A stretch of DNA of 64,000 nt from Thermodesulfovibrio aggregans (GTDB lineage Bacteria > Nitrospirota > Thermodesulfovibrionia > Thermodesulfovibrionales > Thermodesulfovibrionaceae). The notes under the pieces are model-generated. The model made no database searches, had not been told where the DNA came from, and saw only the letters and a program-made list of their open reading frames with translations. Shown here one piece after another: positions 49,455-58,882 of this stretch; the first letter of the stretch is position 1; each line of letters opens with the position of its first letter. Made by a program: the position numbers and the translations under genes. The stretch lies in NCBI RefSeq assembly GCF_001514535.1, contig NZ_BCNO01000001.1:1-64000 (forward strand), given 5' to 3'.

Positions 49455-50595
49455 AAGCCTCTATAAGTCTTTCAATGTTTTCATGAGTATGTGCTGCACT
49501 TATAGTAATTCTTATTCTTGGAATTTTTACTGTTGGTGGTCTGATAACAGGTGCATAAATACCCAAACTATTAAATATTTTTGAAGCATTCATCGCATCT
49601 TCAATACTTTCAAAAAGAAGTGGAATAATAGGAGTTTGCGTATTTGTTGTCTTAAGACCTAAAATTTTTATAGCTTCAATAACTTTTTCAGTATTATGCC
49701 AAAGTGTGTCAATAAGAGTTTTATCTTCTATAATAATTTTTATTGAAGCAATGGCAGAGGCAATAACACTTGGTGGCAGAGCAGTTGAAAAGATGAATCC
49801 TCTTGCTGAATTTATAAACCAATCTATTAAACTATTTGTTCCGCATACAAATGCACCAAAGCAACCTACTGATTTTGAAAGAGTTCCCATTTGAACTACG
49901 AAATTTTCTTGAGGAAGATTAAAATGTTTCCATGCACCCTGTCCTTGTCCAAGAACACCAGTTCCGTGGGCATCATCAATATAAAGAATTGCATCCTCAA
50001 ACTTGCAGATTTCATAGAGTTCTTTAAGTGGAGCGATGTCTCCATCCATGCTAAATACTGTGTCAGTGATTACTATTTTTTTTCCCTTGCATGAAGTTTC
50101 TTTTATTTTTTGGGATAGGTCATCTATATCGGCATGTTTATAAATAATTTTTTTTGCTTTACTGAGTCTTATTCCATCAATAATGCTTGCGTGATTAAGT
50201 TCATCACTGAAAATTATATCTTCTTCCTCAGCTAATACTGGTATTAATGATGTATTAGCTGTGTAACCAGAATTGAGAACAATTGAACTCTCTGTTCCTT
50301 TTAGTTGAGCTAAAAGTTTTTCCAGCTCTTTATTAAGAACAGTACCTCCAGCAAGAAGTCTTGATGCTCCTCCGCCACAGCCAAAAATTTTAATTGCTTG
50401 CATTGCTGCTTCTTTTACCAATGGATGCTGGCTTAATCCAAGATAGTCATTGGATGAGAAATTTATATATTTTTTTCCATTTATTGTAATTTCCATCCCA
50501 TCTCTTGAGTTCACATCTTTTAAAGAACGATAGAGATTTTGTTCTTTAAGTCTTCTGAGTTTTTCTTCCAAAAATTCAAAAAATTTTTCACTCAT
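49420..50595 (-). CDS. bioF: 8-amino-7-oxononanoate synthase
   Basis: A 391-residue PLP enzyme that condenses pimeloyl-ACP or -CoA with alanine in biotin synthesis. Recognised features are NFSSNDYLGLSQHP, SRLLAGG, the substrate contact DELNHASIIDG, YIDDAHGTGVLG and the PLP Lys in GTLSKSVG. Glycine C-acetyltransferase (Kbl) is a close relative, but the motifs favour BioF. It is monocistronic and divergent from mraZ. Its 3' end overlaps the pilus gene by 35 bp. Confidence 0.88.
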   Translation of the reverse strand: MSEKFFEFLEEKLRRLKEQNLYRSLKDVNSRDGMEITINGKKYINFSSNDYLGLSQHPLVKEAAMQAIKIFGCGGGASRLLAGGTVLNKELEKLLAQLKGTESSIVLNSGYTANTSLIPVLAEEEDIIFSDELNHASIIDGIRLSKAKKIIYKHADIDDLSQKIKETSCKGKKIVITDTVFSMDGDIAPLKELYEICKFEDAILYIDDAHGTGVLGQGQGAWKHFNLPQENFVVQMGTLSKSVGCFGAFVCGTNSLIDWFINSARGFIFSTALPPSVIASAIASIKIIIEDKTLIDTLWHNTEKVIEAIKILGLKTTNTQTPIIPLLFESIEDAMNASKIFNSLGIYAPVIRPPTVKIPRIRITISAAHTHENIERLIEAFNLLCQQPRRA

Positions 50596-50607
50596 ATAAA
50601 TTACCTC

Positions 50608-50634
50608 TTGACAAAAATTTCATCTTAGTATAAT
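50608..50634 (+). promoter_or_regulatory. Promoter of the dcw operon
   Basis: TTGACA (50608-50613) and TATAAT (50629-50634), both perfect, with a 15-bp spacer; the overlapping TAATAT at 50631 would give 17. The start would fall near 50641, within the MraZ boxes. Confidence 0.7.
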
Positions 50635-50638
50635 ATTG

Positions 50639-50662
50639 GTGGTAAAAAGTGGTAAAAAGTGG
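50639..50662 (+). promoter_or_regulatory. MraZ operator: three GTGG boxes at 10-bp spacing
   Basis: GTGGTAAAAA is repeated twice exactly and followed by GTGG (boxes at 50639, 50649 and 50659), right after the -10 box and ending 3 bp before the mraZ start codon. MraZ proteins bind direct repeats of this type upstream of their own gene, one box per subunit face of the ring. The boxes also seem to take the place of a Shine-Dalgarno sequence. Confidence 0.8.
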
Positions 50663-50665
50663 AAC

Positions 50666-51121
50666 ATGATATCTTTCATAGGAAAATATTACCATAATCT
50701 TGATCAAAAAGGAAGAGTGATCTTGCCATCCTCTATTAGAGAGGTTCTGGCAAACAAGTACTCATCTGGAAAGCTTTATCTTACCACTGCTCCTTTTGAT
50801 AAGGCATTGCATCTTTATCCTCTTGAGGAGTGGATAAAGCTTGAAGACAAAATAAGACAACTTCCAAAGTCGGATGAATCGGTAATCTATTTTTTAAGAA
50901 GAGTTATTGCCTCTGCAACGCCCTGTGAAATGGATAAACAGGGAAGAATACTAATCCCCTATGAATACAGAAAGGATGCAGGAATTAATTCAGAGGTGGT
51001 CATTGTTGGGCAAATTGATAGAGTTGAAATATGGGATAAGGATACATGGGATAGCGTTACAGATCCATCAAAAGTAGATATAAAGAGGATACAAGATGGT
51101 CTTGCTAAGTACGGATTATAA
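50666..51121 (+). CDS. mraZ: Transcriptional regulator MraZ
   Basis: About 151 residues with two SpoVT-AbrB-like halves. The first has [21 protein letters not shown] and the second [22 protein letters not shown]; the D-x-x-GR motif of each is intact. It binds GTGG repeats and controls the dcw operon. The frame extends 10 codons further up through the GTGG boxes, but ATG 50666 gives the family N-terminus ([10 protein letters not shown]). It overlaps rsmH by 26 bp. Confidence 0.94.
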   Translation: MISFIGKYYHNLDQKGRVILPSSIREVLANKYSSGKLYLTTAPFDKALHLYPLEEWIKLEDKIRQLPKSDESVIYFLRRVIASATPCEMDKQGRILIPYEYRKDAGINSEVVIVGQIDRVEIWDKDTWDSVTDPSKVDIKRIQDGLAKYGL

Positions 51122-51989
51122 ACTACACATTCCTGTGATGGTGAAAGAAGTAATTGAACTTCTTGATCCATCACCTGATGGAGTTTATGTTGATGCTACT
51201 TTAGGTTGCGCAGGTCATTCAATGGAAATACTTAAAAAGCTTGGTTTAAATGGAAGATTAATTGGTATTGATAGAGATGAGACCGCAATTGAGATATCAA
51301 AGGATTTGCTCAATGATTCAAGAGTAATTTTGAAAAAGGCAAAATTCTCTCAATTGTTGGAGGTTTTAAAAGAATTAAATATTGACAGAATTGATGGAAT
51401 TATTTTTGATCTCGGAGTTTCAATGTTACAGCTAAAGGATTTTTCAAGGGGTTTCAGTTTTTATTCTGAGAATAATCTTGATATGAGAATGGACCAGACT
51501 GATTCCTTAACTGCCTGGTATGTTGTCAACAAATACCCTGAAAAGGAGCTTGAGAGAATTCTAAGAGAGTACGGTGATGAACCATTTGCAAGAAGAATAA
51601 CAAAAGAAATTGTAAGACAGAGAAGCAAAAAAACAATTGATACCTGCAAGGAACTGGCAGAACTTGTAAAGAGGGTTGTACCAAGACATGGTAAACTTCA
51701 TCCTGCAACTCAGGTTTTTCAGGCATTAAGAATTGAAGTAAATAAGGAAATTGAAGAACTAAAAGCAGGACTTTCTCAGGCAGTTGAGTTATTGAAAAAA
51801 GGTGGAAGAATATGTGTTATCTCTTATCATTCAGGTGAAGACAGGATTGTAAAGAACTTTTTTAAAGAAAAGGAAAAAGAAGGGATAATTAGAGTTTTTA
51901 CTAAAAAACCCATTTTACCATCTCTTGAAGAAGTTTTTAGAAATCCATCCTCAAGAAGTGCGAGGCTAAGAGGAGGTGAAAAACTATGA
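51096..51989 (+). CDS. rsmH: 16S rRNA (cytosine-1402-N4)-methyltransferase
   Basis: A 297-residue SAM-dependent methyltransferase (MraW) acting on C1402 of 16S rRNA. Motifs are [13 protein letters not shown], the SAM loop [25 protein letters not shown], and the C-terminal [16 protein letters not shown] with [11 protein letters not shown]. The start is ATG 51096, inside the end of mraZ, with AGAGG before it. It overlaps ftsL by 4 bp. Confidence 0.95.
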   Translation: MVLLSTDYKLHIPVMVKEVIELLDPSPDGVYVDATLGCAGHSMEILKKLGLNGRLIGIDRDETAIEISKDLLNDSRVILKKAKFSQLLEVLKELNIDRIDGIIFDLGVSMLQLKDFSRGFSFYSENNLDMRMDQTDSLTAWYVVNKYPEKELERILREYGDEPFARRITKEIVRQRSKKTIDTCKELAELVKRVVPRHGKLHPATQVFQALRIEVNKEIEELKAGLSQAVELLKKGGRICVISYHSGEDRIVKNFFKEKEKEGIIRVFTKKPILPSLEEVFRNPSSRSARLRGGEKL

Positions 51990-52279
51990 AATATGTTGTA
52001 TCAATAATTTTAGTGTTATTTTCAGTTTTTGCAATTTTGTGGATGAGGTCAAATATAATTGCCTTAGAGTATAGATTAAGTAATCTTGAAGAGAAAAAAA
52101 AGATATTGCTCAGAGAAAATAGAAATTTACTTGCTCAAAAGGCAAGTTTGACTTCTTTTGCAAAAATTAGCAGGACCGATGATTGTTTTTTGGTACTCCC
52201 TGACAGGAAAAAAGTAGTATATATCGATGGAAAACCTGAAATTCTGATAAAGACAGCAAGCTTTAAAAAGAACCAATGA
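51986..52279 (+). CDS. ftsL: Cell division protein FtsL
   Basis: A 97-residue bitopic protein with one N-terminal helix (about 3-21), a leucine-rich coiled coil ([22 protein letters not shown]) and a short periplasmic tail. Size, position between rsmH and ftsI, and topology identify it as FtsL, although sequence conservation in this family is low. It recruits FtsB and FtsI/FtsW to the septum. Its stop overlaps the ftsI start (ATGATGA). Confidence 0.82.
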   Translation: MKYVVSIILVLFSVFAILWMRSNIIALEYRLSNLEEKKKILLRENRNLLAQKASLTSFAKISRTDDCFLVLPDRKKVVYIDGKPEILIKTASFKKNQ

Positions 52280-54009
52280 TGAATAAAAGACTTCTTTTCA
52301 TAAAGATAATTCTTTCAATGTGCTTTGTTATTGTCATTTTCCGTCTTGGTTTAATAATGTTTGTAGAACATGAGGCTTATTTTGCAAAAGCAAAAATTCA
52401 GCAAATAAAAAAAGAAGAAATTATGCCAAAAAGAGGAAACATATATGATAGGATGGGCAGGGAATTGGCAATTTCTCTTGAAAAGGACTCATTATTTGTT
52501 GATCCTGTATCTTTAAAATCCTTTCAGACAGTTAATCTTTTAAAACACTATGTGAACGTTGATGAAGAGCAGATAGAAAAGCTGGCAGAAAAGAGAATAA
52601 GATTTTTATGGCTTAAAAGAAAGATAGATTCTGACCTGTCGGAAAAGATAAAATCTTTGAAAGTTGAAGGGGTCGGTGTCATCACAGAGGGAGCAAGATT
52701 TTATCCAAAAGGTTTTTTAGCTTCTCATGTGCTTGGTTTTGTGAATGTTGATGAACAGGGTATGGAGGGATTGGAAAGGCAGTATGATAAATATCTAAGA
52801 GCAGAAAGGACTTTGAAAACAGTTTCAGTAGATGCAAAGGGAAAGAAACTCTCTGATGGAAGTGTTGGAGATGTAAAAGGAAATGATCTCTTTTTAACAA
52901 TTGATGAAGGACTGCAATACATAGTTGAAAAACATATCGATGAGGCTGTCAAAAAATGGCAGGCTTCCTCTGCTACTGTAATAATGATGGATCCCTTTAC
53001 AGGAGAGATTCTTGCTCTAGCAAACAGACCGACTTATGATCCAAATAATTTAAAATCCATAAAAAATATTGGTATAATAAGAAATCGTGCCATAACAGAC
53101 CTGTACGAACCAGGTTCAACATTTAAGATAGTTACAGCAACTGCAGCACTTGAAGAAGGTATTGTAAAGCCCTATACAAAGTTTGATTGTTCTCAGGGAT
53201 ACATAGAAGTAGGGGGTAAAAAAATAAAAGATGTTCATAGAAACGGAGTTCTTACTTTTGAAGAAGTTATTCAGAAGTCTTCGAATGTTGGAACAATAAA
53301 GATAGCAATGATGCTTGGAAGGGAAAAACTTTATCAGTTTATAAAAAAATTTGGATTCGGAGAAAAAACAGGTATAGATCTTCCTGGAGAAATCTCTGGT
53401 TATGTAAGACCCATTCAAAAATGGTCTGGTACATCAATAGGAGCTATTCCAATTGGACAGGAGGTAGGGGTTACAGCATTGCAAATTCTTAGAGCCTATT
53501 CGGCAATTGCAAATGGAGGTTATCTTGTCAAACCATTTGTGGTTTCTGAAGTACACTCACCTGACGGAAATATTTTATATAAAAGTGTCATTCATAGAGA
53601 AAAAATTATCTCTGATAAAACAGCTAAAATAATGAGAGAAATTCTCAAAAAAGTTACTCAAGAGGGCGGAACTGCTACCCAGGCAAAGCTTGATGGTAAC
53701 GATGTAGCAGGAAAGACTGGAACAGCTCAAAAATATGATCCTAAAACTCGCAGATACTCAAGAGACAGATTTGTAAGCTCCTTTGTAGGTTTTATTCCTG
53801 CAGACAATCCACGAATTGCCATGATAGTTGTAATTCATGATCCAAAAGGTGCACATTATGGAGGTGTTGTAGCAGCTCCTGTATTTAAAGCAATAGCTGA
53901 TGAGGCATTATCTTATCTTAATGTTCCAAGAGATGATGCAAAACAAAAAGGGCTTGTAGTTACCTTTGATACGCAGACAACTACAAGGTTAACGGTAGCA
54001 AGACAATGA
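52276..54009 (+). CDS. ftsI: Peptidoglycan D,D-transpeptidase FtsI (PBP3)
   Basis: A 577-residue class B penicillin-binding protein for septal cross-linking. One N-terminal helix (about 8-28) is followed by a dimerisation domain starting KRGNIYDRMGRELAIS. The transpeptidase domain has the catalytic Ser in PGSTFKIVTA, the SSN motif and KTGTAQ. There is no PASTA domain. The start is ATG 52276, with ATG 52279 equally possible. It overlaps murE by 4 bp. Confidence 0.94.
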   Translation: MMNKRLLFIKIILSMCFVIVIFRLGLIMFVEHEAYFAKAKIQQIKKEEIMPKRGNIYDRMGRELAISLEKDSLFVDPVSLKSFQTVNLLKHYVNVDEEQIEKLAEKRIRFLWLKRKIDSDLSEKIKSLKVEGVGVITEGARFYPKGFLASHVLGFVNVDEQGMEGLERQYDKYLRAERTLKTVSVDAKGKKLSDGSVGDVKGNDLFLTIDEGLQYIVEKHIDEAVKKWQASSATVIMMDPFTGEILALANRPTYDPNNLKSIKNIGIIRNRAITDLYEPGSTFKIVTATAALEEGIVKPYTKFDCSQGYIEVGGKKIKDVHRNGVLTFEEVIQKSSNVGTIKIAMMLGREKLYQFIKKFGFGEKTGIDLPGEISGYVRPIQKWSGTSIGAIPIGQEVGVTALQILRAYSAIANGGYLVKPFVVSEVHSPDGNILYKSVIHREKIISDKTAKIMREILKKVTQEGGTATQAKLDGNDVAGKTGTAQKYDPKTRRYSRDRFVSSFVGFIPADNPRIAMIVVIHDPKGAHYGGVVAAPVFKAIADEALSYLNVPRDDAKQKGLVVTFDTQTTTRLTVARQ

Positions 54010-55475
54010 TATTGAGAGAACTTTTAAGAGAAGATTTTCATGTCACTGGAAATATAGACAAGGAAATTACCCACATAAGCTATAATTCAAAGGATATAAA
54101 AGAAGCAAGTCTTTTTGTAGCCATATCAGGTGAAAAAACTGACGGTCATTTATTTATTGAAGAAGCAATAAAAAAAGGTAGCATTGCGGTTGTGTATGAA
54201 AAAGAGGACTTCAAATCTGATGATGAATCTGTTACATGGATAAGAGTAAATGACAGCAGAGATGCTCTTGCCTGGATCAGTTCAAGATTTTATGGAGTAT
54301 GTGGAAAACTTAAAATTATTGGAATAACAGGAACAAATGGAAAAACTACAACTTCCTATTTAATCAGGCAGATATTAAGAAAATATGGTAAAAAAACAGG
54401 AGTTATAGGAACAATCAAATATTTGATTGAAGATGAAGAAAAAGCAGCACCTCATACAACTCCAGAAGCTCCTGAGTTTCATGGACTTCTCTATGAGATG
54501 TTTCAAAAAGGTGTAGAATATGTGATTTCAGAAGTTTCTTCCCATGCCCTTTCCTTAAAAAGAGTTGACTATACTGAATTTGATGTGGCTGTATTTACAA
54601 ATCTTTCAAGAGATCATCTTGACTTTCATAAAAACATGGAAGATTATTTTCAAGCCAAAAAAAGGCTTTTTACAGATTTACTTAAAAAAGAAGGGATAGC
54701 TGTTATAAACATAGATGATGAATACGGAAGAAGAATTGCTCAGGAAGTAAACAATAAAAAAATTTCATATTCTCTGAAAAATCCTCAGGCAGATGTTTAT
54801 GTAAAAGGGTACCGGTTGAACTTTAAGGGAACTGAGATAACTCTCTCTATTCAAGGGAATGAAATCTGCATAAAAACTTCTCTTTTAGGCATTCCAAATA
54901 TTTATAACATCGCATCTGCTATTTCTGTTGCATATGCTTTAAATGTACCCATTGATACTATTGTTTCTGCTATTCAAGAGGCAAAATCTCCAGAGGGAAG
55001 ATTTGAATGTATTGATGAAGGACAGGACTTTCTTGTTTTTGTCGATTATGCTCATACTCCAGATGCTCTTGAAAGATTGCTTTTGAGTGTTAGAAAACTA
55101 AAAGAGGAACTTTCAAAGGCAGGTAGAATAATAACAGTTTTTGGCTGTGGTGGTAATAGAGATAGAGGTAAAAGACCTCAGATGGGAAGAATCGCCACTG
55201 AGCTTAGTGATCTGGTTATTCTTACTTCAGATAATCCAAGATGGGAAGAACCAAGAGAGATTATTAAAGATATTGAGGAAGGTATTGTTAAAGATAACTA
55301 TATTGTTGTACCTGACAGAGAGATGAGCCTGTGGATTGCAACTAAAATATGCAAAAGAGGAGATATTTTAGTTGTAGCGGGTAAAGGTCATGAAGACTAT
55401 CAGGAAATAAAAGGACAGAGACATCATTTCAGTGATAAAGAAGTTTTAATAAAAGCTTTAAAAGGATTGAAATAA
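54006..55475 (+). CDS. murE: UDP-MurNAc-tripeptide ligase (meso-DAP adding)
   Basis: A 489-residue Mur ligase that adds the third residue to UDP-MurNAc-L-Ala-D-Glu. The ATP loop is GITGTNGKTTTSYL, and EVSSHALSLKRV, FTNLSRDHLDFH and the carboxylated-Lys region follow. The DNPR motif in LTSDNPRWEEP indicates meso-diaminopimelate rather than lysine, so the wall is of the Gram-negative type. 3 bp separate it from murF. Confidence 0.95.
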   Translation: MILRELLREDFHVTGNIDKEITHISYNSKDIKEASLFVAISGEKTDGHLFIEEAIKKGSIAVVYEKEDFKSDDESVTWIRVNDSRDALAWISSRFYGVCGKLKIIGITGTNGKTTTSYLIRQILRKYGKKTGVIGTIKYLIEDEEKAAPHTTPEAPEFHGLLYEMFQKGVEYVISEVSSHALSLKRVDYTEFDVAVFTNLSRDHLDFHKNMEDYFQAKKRLFTDLLKKEGIAVINIDDEYGRRIAQEVNNKKISYSLKNPQADVYVKGYRLNFKGTEITLSIQGNEICIKTSLLGIPNIYNIASAISVAYALNVPIDTIVSAIQEAKSPEGRFECIDEGQDFLVFVDYAHTPDALERLLLSVRKLKEELSKAGRIITVFGCGGNRDRGKRPQMGRIATELSDLVILTSDNPRWEEPREIIKDIEEGIVKDNYIVVPDREMSLWIATKICKRGDILVVAGKGHEDYQEIKGQRHHFSDKEVLIKALKGLK

Positions 55476-55478
55476 GCC

Positions 55479-56828
55479 ATGTTTACGATTGAAGATTTAA
55501 TAAAAGCTACAGGAGGTAAGTTAATTTCCCGAGGGAAAGAAGAGATATTTCAGGCAGCATCAATTGATACAAGAACGATAAGTGAGAATGATTTATTTTT
55601 TGCTTTGAAAGGCTCTAAAAGAGATGGTCATGATTTTCTCAATGAAGCATTACAAAAAGCTCGTGGTGCGGTCATTTCTAAAAAAATAGATTTGAATTTT
55701 CAGGATAAAACAGTTGTTATGGTTGATGATACACTTAAAGCATTACAGGATTTGGCAAGATACTTAAGGAAAAAATTTAGAGGAAAAGTTATTGCAGTTA
55801 TTGGAAGCAATGGAAAAACAACAACAAAGGAATTAATTGCCAGTTTTCTGGCGACAAAATATAAGATTCTCAAGACAGAGGGAAATTTCAATAATAACAT
55901 AGGAGTACCGCTTTGTTTAAGTAAAATTGAAAGTGACACTGAAATAATGGTTCTTGAGCTGGGTACAAACAGGTATGGAGACATAAAAGAACTTTGTGAA
56001 ATTGTGTATCCCGATTATGCATTAATAACCAATATTGGATATGAGCACATTGAAGGATTTGGCTCTCTTGAAGGAGTAAGAAAAGGAGAACTTGAGATAC
56101 TTCCCTTTGTTAAAAAAGTTTTTGCAAATGGTGATGACAGTTTTCTTATTGAAGGACTTAGAGATTTTAAAGGAGAGATTCTCACATTCGGATTGAACAG
56201 TGATTGTGACTATAGAGCTGAAAATATTAACTTTTATGATGATTACTTAGAGTTTGATTTTTGTACTGACATTGCAAGTTTTACTGTGAAAACTTCTTTA
56301 ACAGGTTTTTACAATGTTTATAACTTAACAGGAGCAATAGCTGTTGCTACTTTCTTAGGTATTTCTAAGTGTATGATCAAGAATGTTGCAGAACTTTTCA
56401 GTCCTGTAAAGATGCGTGGAGAAATAATAAAAATCAACGGAATTGAAGTATTTTTTGATGCTTACAATGCCAATCCATCTTCTATGAAAGCAGCTTTACA
56501 GGAACTGGCAAGGAGAAAAAAGGAACGAAAAGCTATTGCTGTACTTGGTGATATGCTTGAACTTGGTGAGTTCACTCAATTAGCTCATGAAGAAGTCGGT
56601 AAATGGATTAAAGAGATGGGAATTGATGTTTTCATTGGAGTTGGCAGTTTTATCAGGAATGCTTTAAGATATGTTGATGGAGAGGTTTTTGATAATCCCC
56701 AGAGAGCAGGTGAGTTTTTGAGTAGTCAACTTAAGGGTAATGAGATTATTTTGATAAAAGGCTCAAGAGCAATGAAGATGGAAATTATTCTCGATATTTT
56801 ACTGAAGGAGAAACGCAATGCTTTATGA
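55479..56828 (+). CDS. murF: UDP-MurNAc-tripeptide:D-Ala-D-Ala ligase
   Basis: A 449-residue Mur ligase that adds D-Ala-D-Ala. Landmarks are [20 protein letters not shown] loop [41 protein letters not shown] and the C-terminal domain with [14 protein letters not shown] and LGDMLELG. It overlaps mraY by 11 bp. Confidence 0.95.
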   Translation: MFTIEDLIKATGGKLISRGKEEIFQAASIDTRTISENDLFFALKGSKRDGHDFLNEALQKARGAVISKKIDLNFQDKTVVMVDDTLKALQDLARYLRKKFRGKVIAVIGSNGKTTTKELIASFLATKYKILKTEGNFNNNIGVPLCLSKIESDTEIMVLELGTNRYGDIKELCEIVYPDYALITNIGYEHIEGFGSLEGVRKGELEILPFVKKVFANGDDSFLIEGLRDFKGEILTFGLNSDCDYRAENINFYDDYLEFDFCTDIASFTVKTSLTGFYNVYNLTGAIAVATFLGISKCMIKNVAELFSPVKMRGEIIKINGIEVFFDAYNANPSSMKAALQELARRKKERKAIAVLGDMLELGEFTQLAHEEVGKWIKEMGIDVFIGVGSFIRNALRYVDGEVFDNPQRAGEFLSSQLKGNEIILIKGSRAMKMEIILDILLKEKRNAL

Positions 56829-57903
56829 AATTTTATACAGTTTGAGTGACCAGATTTCAGTATTTAATGTATTTAAATATATTACTTTCCGTACAATGCT
56901 TGCTATACTTACATCTTTCTTTTTCACATTTATTATTGCTCCTTCATGCATAAGATGGCTTAAAAGTTTGAGTTTTACTCAGCACATTAGAGATGATGGT
57001 CCAAAAACACATCTTAAAAAAGCAGGAACTCCTACAATGGGTGGAATAATAATAATTGCATCAATTCTTGTCTCAGTACTTTTATGGGGGAATTTAAGGA
57101 ATCACTACATGTGGATAATGATTATATGTTTCCTGGGTTTTGGATTGATAGGATTCTTAGATGATTATTTAAAAATTACGAGGAAAAACTACAAAGGTTT
57201 ACCAGGTAGATATAAATTGCTTGCTCAGTTTTTAATTGCTTCATCTGTAACTGTTTTTCTGTATCTAAATCCAAAAGACCCATATACAACTGTTTTGAGT
57301 ATTCCATTTTTTAAGCAGTGGCTCATAGATCTTGGATTATTTTATCTACCCTTTGCAATATTTGTAATTGTCGGTACTTCCAATGCCGTTAATCTTACTG
57401 ATGGAATGGATGGACTTGCTGCAGGTCTTGTCGGGATAGCCGCTATAGTAAATGCTGTTCTTCTTTATGTATCAGGTCATGCTGTATTTGCCAAGTATCT
57501 TTATGTACTTTACATACCAGGTACAGGAGAACTATCTGTTTTCTGCGGTGCAATGCTTGGAGCCTGTCTTGGATTTTTATGGTATAATTCATATCCTGCT
57601 GAAGTTTTCATGGGTGATGTAGGTTCTTTAAGTCTTGGAGGAGCTCTTGGAACGCTGGCGGTAATAACAAAACATGAGATAGTTCTTGCTCTGGTTGGTG
57701 GTATATTTGTCGTTGAAGCTCTATCTGTTATTCTTCAGGTTGGCTATTTTAAACTGACCAATGGAAAGAGAATCTTTCGTATGGCACCACTACACCATCA
57801 TTTTGAATTGAAAAAATGGCCAGAACCTAAGGTTATTGTAAGATTCTGGATAATAGGAATTATACTTGCTCTTTTAAGTCTTTTAACTTTAAAACTGAGG
57901 TGA
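56818..57903 (+). CDS. mraY: Phospho-MurNAc-pentapeptide translocase
   Basis: A 361-residue membrane enzyme with about ten helices that makes lipid I on undecaprenyl phosphate. Motifs are [27 protein letters not shown] (metal-binding Asp), [13 protein letters not shown], and [11 protein letters not shown] with APLHHHFE. Normal length. It is followed after 4 bp by the carboxypeptidase gene, where murD is expected in standard dcw clusters. Confidence 0.96.
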   Translation: MLYEILYSLSDQISVFNVFKYITFRTMLAILTSFFFTFIIAPSCIRWLKSLSFTQHIRDDGPKTHLKKAGTPTMGGIIIIASILVSVLLWGNLRNHYMWIMIICFLGFGLIGFLDDYLKITRKNYKGLPGRYKLLAQFLIASSVTVFLYLNPKDPYTTVLSIPFFKQWLIDLGLFYLPFAIFVIVGTSNAVNLTDGMDGLAAGLVGIAAIVNAVLLYVSGHAVFAKYLYVLYIPGTGELSVFCGAMLGACLGFLWYNSYPAEVFMGDVGSLSLGGALGTLAVITKHEIVLALVGGIFVVEALSVILQVGYFKLTNGKRIFRMAPLHHHFELKKWPEPKVIVRFWIIGIILALLSLLTLKLR

Positions 57904-57907
57904 GCCA

Positions 57908-58882
57908 ATGAAAATTAAGTCTAAAAAGTTAGGATTTATAATTTTTATATTTATCTTTTGTTTATTTGTTTCTAATTCCTATTCTCAGACTAATGAGATT
58001 AATGCTCCCAGTGCGGTTGCAGTAGATGCACAAACAGGAAGAATTCTTTATGGTAAAAACCCTCACTTAAAACTTCCTCCAGCAAGTACAACAAAACTTG
58101 TAACAGCTATGGTTGCTCTTGAGCATCTTGATCCTGAAAAAAAAGTAACCATATCAAAAAAAGCAGCTAAAACCCAAAGTGTATCACCAAGACTAATGGA
58201 AGGAGAAGTTTATACCGTTAGAGATCTTATCTATCTTGCTTTAATGCGTTCCGTAAACTCTGCGGCAGTTGCATTGGCAGAAGCTTCAGCAGGAAGTGAA
58301 CAAGATTTTGTTAAATTAATGAATATAAAAGTTCAGAAAATTGGAGCAAAAGATACGAAATTTATTAATGCCAGTGGATTACCAGGTAAAGGGCAGTACA
58401 CAACAGTTTATGATCTGACAAAAATAATATCTCATGCACTTGCTTATCCATTGATAAAGGAAGCTGTAAATACCAGGGTTTATTTAGTAAGATCCCAGGA
58501 TGGGAAAGAACATTTCATTCAGAATACAAATCATTTGTTGTGGTCAGAGGATAATATGATAGGTGGTAAAACAGGATACACAAGAAGTGCAAAACATTGT
58601 TTTGTCAGTGCCAATAGAGTAAATGGAAGAGTTATCTATACAGCAATTCTCGGAGACAGCAATAGGGAAAACCTATGGAGGGATACTCAACAGCTGATAG
58701 CTCAGGCAGAGGATGTTCTTACAGGGAAGCAGGAGCCTGTTGTAAAGCTTTCTTCAGAGTCAGTAGTTCCTGTTTCTTATAAGAGTAAGCAAAAATTAAC
58801 AAAAAAAGCAAAAACAACTAAGTTGAAAAAAACTTCTAAAAAGGTGACAAAAAATGCAAAGGCTAATAAAAGAACTATCTGA
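57908..58882 (+). CDS. D-alanyl-D-alanine carboxypeptidase (DacA/PBP5-like)
   Basis: A 324-residue low-molecular-weight PBP. After a signal peptide (about 1-27, ends NSYSQ), the S11 peptidase core has SxxK in PPASTTKLVTA, SxN in MRSVNSAAVALAE and KTG in IGGKTGYTRSA. After residue about 270 there is no PBP5 beta-rich domain or amphipathic anchor. Instead there is a very basic Lys/Thr tail (KKAKTTKLKKTSKK), possibly binding the wall or membrane by charge. It trims pentapeptides to tetrapeptides. The last 29 bp overlap murD. Confidence 0.9.
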   Translation: MKIKSKKLGFIIFIFIFCLFVSNSYSQTNEINAPSAVAVDAQTGRILYGKNPHLKLPPASTTKLVTAMVALEHLDPEKKVTISKKAAKTQSVSPRLMEGEVYTVRDLIYLALMRSVNSAAVALAEASAGSEQDFVKLMNIKVQKIGAKDTKFINASGLPGKGQYTTVYDLTKIISHALAYPLIKEAVNTRVYLVRSQDGKEHFIQNTNHLLWSEDNMIGGKTGYTRSAKHCFVSANRVNGRVIYTAILGDSNRENLWRDTQQLIAQAEDVLTGKQEPVVKLSSESVVPVSYKSKQKLTKKAKTTKLKKTSKKVTKNAKANKRTI

